A DNA stretch of 64,000 nucleotides, taken from Parafilimonas terrae (GTDB taxonomy: Bacteria; Bacteroidota; Bacteroidia; Chitinophagales; Chitinophagaceae). Numbering within the stretch: the stretch's first letter is position 1; the number at the start of each line of letters is the position of its first letter. Shown here piece by piece: positions 60,836 to 64,000 of the stretch. Below the pieces are notes generated by a model. That model was not told where the DNA came from. It did not search any database and was given only the letters and a program-made list of their open reading frames with translations. The DNA is taken from positions 124,001-188,000 of the forward strand of contig NZ_FOXQ01000001.1 in NCBI RefSeq assembly GCF_900115755.1, in the 5' to 3' direction. A program made the position numbers and the translations under genes.

Positions 60836-63778
60836 ATGAAAAAGAGGCTATTAATTCACGTAATGCTATGTGTGCTGTGCTTTCCGTTGTTATTATCAGC
60901 ACAGGATAATGCGGTGAGCTTAAAGGTGCAGGAAACAAACGGGCAACCTATCGCCGGTGTAACTATTTCAATTGATAAAAAAAGAACGATGGTTACAGAT
61001 GCACAGGGCGCAGTTACCATACCCAATGCAAACAGTTCAATCATCGTGTTTAGCGCAACAGGTTTCAAATCCAAAACAATAAAAGCAGATACCTTAACGC
61101 AATCGACCATCATTCTTGAGCAAGACGTTGCCAACTTAGATGAAGTGATTGTAACCGGTTTATCCACCAATGTAAAAAGAAGAAACCTCGCCAATGCTGT
61201 GGCAACCATTTCTTCAAGAGAGTTAAGCAGCACAGCGCCTGCACAAACATTAGACGGCGCACTGGAAGGTAAAATTCCGGGCGCTTATATTAACGCTAAT
61301 TCAGGCGCACCGGGCGGTGGCATCACGGTTAAACTGCGTGGCGTTACATCGGTATATGGCAATACGCAGCCATTATATGTGGTGGATGGTGTGTTTATTG
61401 ATAACAGCGCTACTTCCGCCGGTTTAAATGCAGTTACATCTGCAGCCAGCGGCGGTGCAGCCACTTCAACACAGGATAACCCGTCAAACCGTATTGCTGA
61501 TATTAACCCGCAGGACATTCAAAATATTGAAATATTAAAAGGCGCTTCTGCTGCTGCTATATATGGTTCAAAAGCTGCTGCCGGCGTTATCATCATCACC
61601 ACAAAAAAAGGCAGGCAGGGAAAAACAGCTATTAATGTATCGCAGGACCTTGGGCTGATAACCGTAAGAAAATTATTAGGTGTAAGAGAATTTACTGCCG
61701 ACCGTGCTGCAAGCTTATCAAGCGACCCCGCTACAAGCGAAGCATTAAAAAAACAATTTACTGATGCGCAGGCCGCAGGCCATATCTATGATTATGAAAA
61801 AGAAATGTATGGCAACACAGGCTTTGCACGCAATACAGAATTAAGCTTGACCGGTGGCGGCGAACAAACATCTTTCTTCTTTTCTGCATCACAAAAAGAT
61901 GAAGGTGGCATTGTAAAGAATACGGGTTATCGCAATACAGGTTTAAGGCTTAATATTGACCATCGTATTTCAGATAATATAAAGATTGGCATAACAACAA
62001 ACTATATCAACTCTTCTGCAGACAGGGGTTTGTTTGGCAATGATAACGTTGGCGCAACCATTGGCGTAGCGCTTTCTTCAACGCCATCGTTTGCAGAGTT
62101 GCATCCTGATGCAAACGGCAATTATCCTGCAAATAATTTTGCAGCTTCCAATCCTTTGCAAACAATTGCATTGATGAAGAACAACGAATCTGTAAACCGT
62201 TTTATAACAGGCCTGAACCTTGAAGCCACGTTGCAAAACAGCGGTAAAAGCACCACAAAATTCATTGCGAGGGGCGGCGTTGATTTCTATAACCTTCAGA
62301 CATCGGCATTATTTCCCGGCACCTTACAATGGCAGGCGGTAAATAAAGGCACATCCATACAGGGCTTTACAAAAAATTTAAGCACGAATTATATTGCTTC
62401 GCTGGTGAACACATTCACGCCTTCTGATAATGTATCATTAACAACATCTGCGGGCTTCACACAGGAAACAGGCGATTACAATAACCTGCTGAATGTGGCA
62501 ACACAGGTGATAGCAGGCCAGAGCAATGTAAGCCAGGCAGGCGCTTTGAATGCAACACAGCTTCGCACCAAATATCTTAACTCGGGCGTTTTTATACAGG
62601 AAGAAGCCAGCATTATTGATGCGGTTACTTTAACGGCCGGTGTGCGTTTCGACAGGAGCAGCAATAACGGCGATGCCGCAAAGTTTTATACTTATCCTAA
62701 AGCAGGCTTATCATGGAACCTTACAAGATCGGGCATTGTTGATGAAGGTTTTTTCAACAATATAAAGCTGCGTGCAGCTTATGGGCAGGCTAATAATGTG
62801 CCCGCTTATGGCAGCAAATTTACAGGCATGGCCATATCGAATATTGCAGGCAATCCCGGTGTAATTGTGAATATACAGCAGGGCGATGCCAACATTAAAC
62901 CAGAACGTCAGAAAGAACTGGAAGCAGGTATTGACTTCAGCGTTTTAAATAACAGGTTAAGTTTTGAATTGACTTATTATAATAAAAGCATCAGCGATTT
63001 TCTTATGCTGCAAAGCCTGCCATCTTCATCAGGCTTTTCAAGCAAATGGCTGAATGCAGGCGACCTGCGCAACCATGGTGTTGAGTTAGGTTTGAATGCC
63101 ATTCCTGTTCAGTCAAAATCTGTAACATGGAATACATCGGTTAATTTCTGGCTCAACAGGTCGAAAGTTATAAGGCTTATTATTCCGCCGATACCGCAGG
63201 GTTCTTTTGGTTATGTGCTGGGCTCATTCCAGGTTGAACAAGGAAAATCCGCCACACAGATCGTTGGTTTAGATGGCGATAACGGGGTTGGTGTTTTAGG
63301 CGACGCAGAGCCAACATTCCAGATGAATACTTATAATGAAGTTACTTTCTTTGGCAGGCTGAGCCTGCGTTTCTTATTGCATTGGAAAAATGGCGGCGAT
63401 AATATTAACCTCACTTCACTGCAAAGCGATTTTGGCGGCACCAGTGCCGATTATGATAAGGTAACAAATAAAATGGGTGTGCCCGATGCTGTTTACCGCA
63501 TTATGCAAATAGGCACAACGGCACGCATATTTGTGGAAGATGCAAGCTACCTGCGTTTGCGTGAAGCGGGTTTGTATTACACGTTCAACGAATTTCATAA
63601 CAGCTTTATCAAAAGCATCAACGTTGGCGTATCATTCAACAATTATTTAACCTTCACAAAATACAGGTCTTACGATCCTGAAGTATCCAACTTCGGAACA
63701 GGGTTCTCTACCGGTGTGGATGTATTGCCTTACCCCGCAAGCAAACGCGCAGCATTTCATATTTCATTCAGCTTTTAA
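60836..63778 (+). CDS. susC: SusC/RagA-family TonB-linked outer-membrane receptor
   Basis: A 980-residue outer-membrane transporter. Order: signal peptide (to about residue 22), a carboxypeptidase-like lead domain (VQETNGQPIAGVTISID, about 28-100), the TonB box and plug (LDEVIVTGLS; PLYVVDGVFID near 180; ASAAAIYGSKAA near 240) and a 22-stranded barrel ending in HISFSF. It takes up an oligomer or large nutrient together with the SusD lipoprotein encoded 17 bases later. The substrate cannot be read. It closes the CMD cluster and may import that pathway's substrate. Confidence 0.95.
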   Translation: MKKRLLIHVMLCVLCFPLLLSAQDNAVSLKVQETNGQPIAGVTISIDKKRTMVTDAQGAVTIPNANSSIIVFSATGFKSKTIKADTLTQSTIILEQDVANLDEVIVTGLSTNVKRRNLANAVATISSRELSSTAPAQTLDGALEGKIPGAYINANSGAPGGGITVKLRGVTSVYGNTQPLYVVDGVFIDNSATSAGLNAVTSAASGGAATSTQDNPSNRIADINPQDIQNIEILKGASAAAIYGSKAAAGVIIITTKKGRQGKTAINVSQDLGLITVRKLLGVREFTADRAASLSSDPATSEALKKQFTDAQAAGHIYDYEKEMYGNTGFARNTELSLTGGGEQTSFFFSASQKDEGGIVKNTGYRNTGLRLNIDHRISDNIKIGITTNYINSSADRGLFGNDNVGATIGVALSSTPSFAELHPDANGNYPANNFAASNPLQTIALMKNNESVNRFITGLNLEATLQNSGKSTTKFIARGGVDFYNLQTSALFPGTLQWQAVNKGTSIQGFTKNLSTNYIASLVNTFTPSDNVSLTTSAGFTQETGDYNNLLNVATQVIAGQSNVSQAGALNATQLRTKYLNSGVFIQEEASIIDAVTLTAGVRFDRSSNNGDAAKFYTYPKAGLSWNLTRSGIVDEGFFNNIKLRAAYGQANNVPAYGSKFTGMAISNIAGNPGVIVNIQQGDANIKPERQKELEAGIDFSVLNNRLSFELTYYNKSISDFLMLQSLPSSSGFSSKWLNAGDLRNHGVELGLNAIPVQSKSVTWNTSVNFWLNRSKVIRLIIPPIPQGSFGYVLGSFQVEQGKSATQIVGLDGDNGVGVLGDAEPTFQMNTYNEVTFFGRLSLRFLLHWKNGGDNINLTSLQSDFGGTSADYDKVTNKMGVPDAVYRIMQIGTTARIFVEDASYLRLREAGLYYTFNEFHNSFIKSINVGVSFNNYLTFTKYRSYDPEVSNFGTGFSTGVDVLPYPASKRAAFHISFSF

Positions 63779-63795
63779 TTCCAACATATACTATC

Positions 63796-64000
63796 ATGAA
63801 AAAATATAATCATATACAAACATTATTTTTTGCAGGAATTATTCTATTCTTTTCTGCCTGCAAAAAAGATTACGGCAATTTAAACGGGCCCACTGTTGAA
63901 GCTTATCAAAACAATGCCACCGCAGCAGAGCTTAATAACCTTGTGAGCGGCATAGAATCGGGCATGCGCAATTCCATTGCTTTTTATTTGGATGATGTGG
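63796..64000 (+). CDS. susD: SusD/RagB-like surface lipoprotein (N-terminal part, cut by window end)
   Basis: The first 68 residues are visible: signal peptide and lipobox Cys22 (FFSACKKD), then helix-forming residues (AELNNLVSGIESGMRN). It follows the SusC gene by 17 bases, the normal order. SusD proteins bind the nutrient on the cell surface and lid the SusC barrel. The rest lies beyond the window. Confidence 0.88.
   Translation, partial: MKKYNHIQTLFFAGIILFFSACKKDYGNLNGPTVEAYQNNATAAELNNLVSGIESGMRNSIAFYLDDV

Overview
The window looks like chromosome of a member of the phylum Bacteroidota, most like the family Chitinophagaceae. The grounds are a SusC/SusD pair at the right edge, lipoproteins with the SxxC type of signal, outer-membrane barrels ending in aromatic residues, promoters of the TTTG / TAnnTTTG type in front of both tRNAs, and families common in that group (DUF2851, DUF1080, IntDOT-like integrase, ASPIC/UnbV proteins). 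All assignments come from reading the sequence; no database search was run.

Left chromosomal part (1-19,586). It holds the end of a membrane protein, a DUF1080 protein, a TetR regulator with an orphan PaaE-type reductase, a giant thioester alpha-2-macroglobulin lipoprotein, a small gene next to a scrambled nucleotidyltransferase-like pseudogene, and a secreted protein built of 11-residue phenylalanine repeats. A pair of M16 peptidases, a KDPG/KDPGal aldolase - KDGal kinase - SMP-30 lactonase cassette, an M1 peptidase, gap and tRNA-Pro(CGG) follow.

Integrated element (about 19,575-42,525, 23 kb). A tyrosine integrase sits just downstream of tRNA-Pro, and 13 bases of the tRNA 3' end recur at 42,513. 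Between the two copies lie a truncated GNAT-like gene, an antitoxin-like gene and a zeta-like toxin, a frameshifted membrane-protein gene, an excisionase-like HTH protein, MobC and a MOBP-type relaxase. No conjugation apparatus is visible, so it reads as a mobilizable, not self-transmissible, element. Its cargo is metal resistance: a small Cys-rich DUF6660-like protein, a CzcA/CzcC/CzcB-type RND efflux system, a P1B-4 ATPase, a second small Cys/His-rich protein, a multicopper oxidase fused to two metal-binding motifs and an outer-membrane barrel, and a CopA-type Cu ATPase. No metal sensor gene is seen.

Right chromosomal part (42,526-64,000). A minus-strand run kdsC-ubiA-maf-DUF2851 is followed by a possible small RNA, tRNA-Val(TAC), OsmC, a porin-like protein, DUF2200, VOC and RibD-like proteins and a secreted phosphodiesterase. 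From 52,130 to the edge a single-strand cluster interleaves four divergent carboxymuconolactone-decarboxylase/AhpD-like paralogues with an MFS transporter, an ASPIC/UnbV lipoprotein, a MetE C-domain-like zinc methyltransferase, a secreted esterase and a SusC/SusD pair. I know of no described system with this make-up; uptake and breakdown of an esterified, possibly methylated, compound is a guess.

The most notable points are the four-paralogue CMD cluster, the oxidase-barrel fusion, the tRNA-inserted metal element with its own replacement terminator, the pseudogene with an inverted segment, and a terminator-ended non-coding transcript candidate upstream of tRNA-Val.
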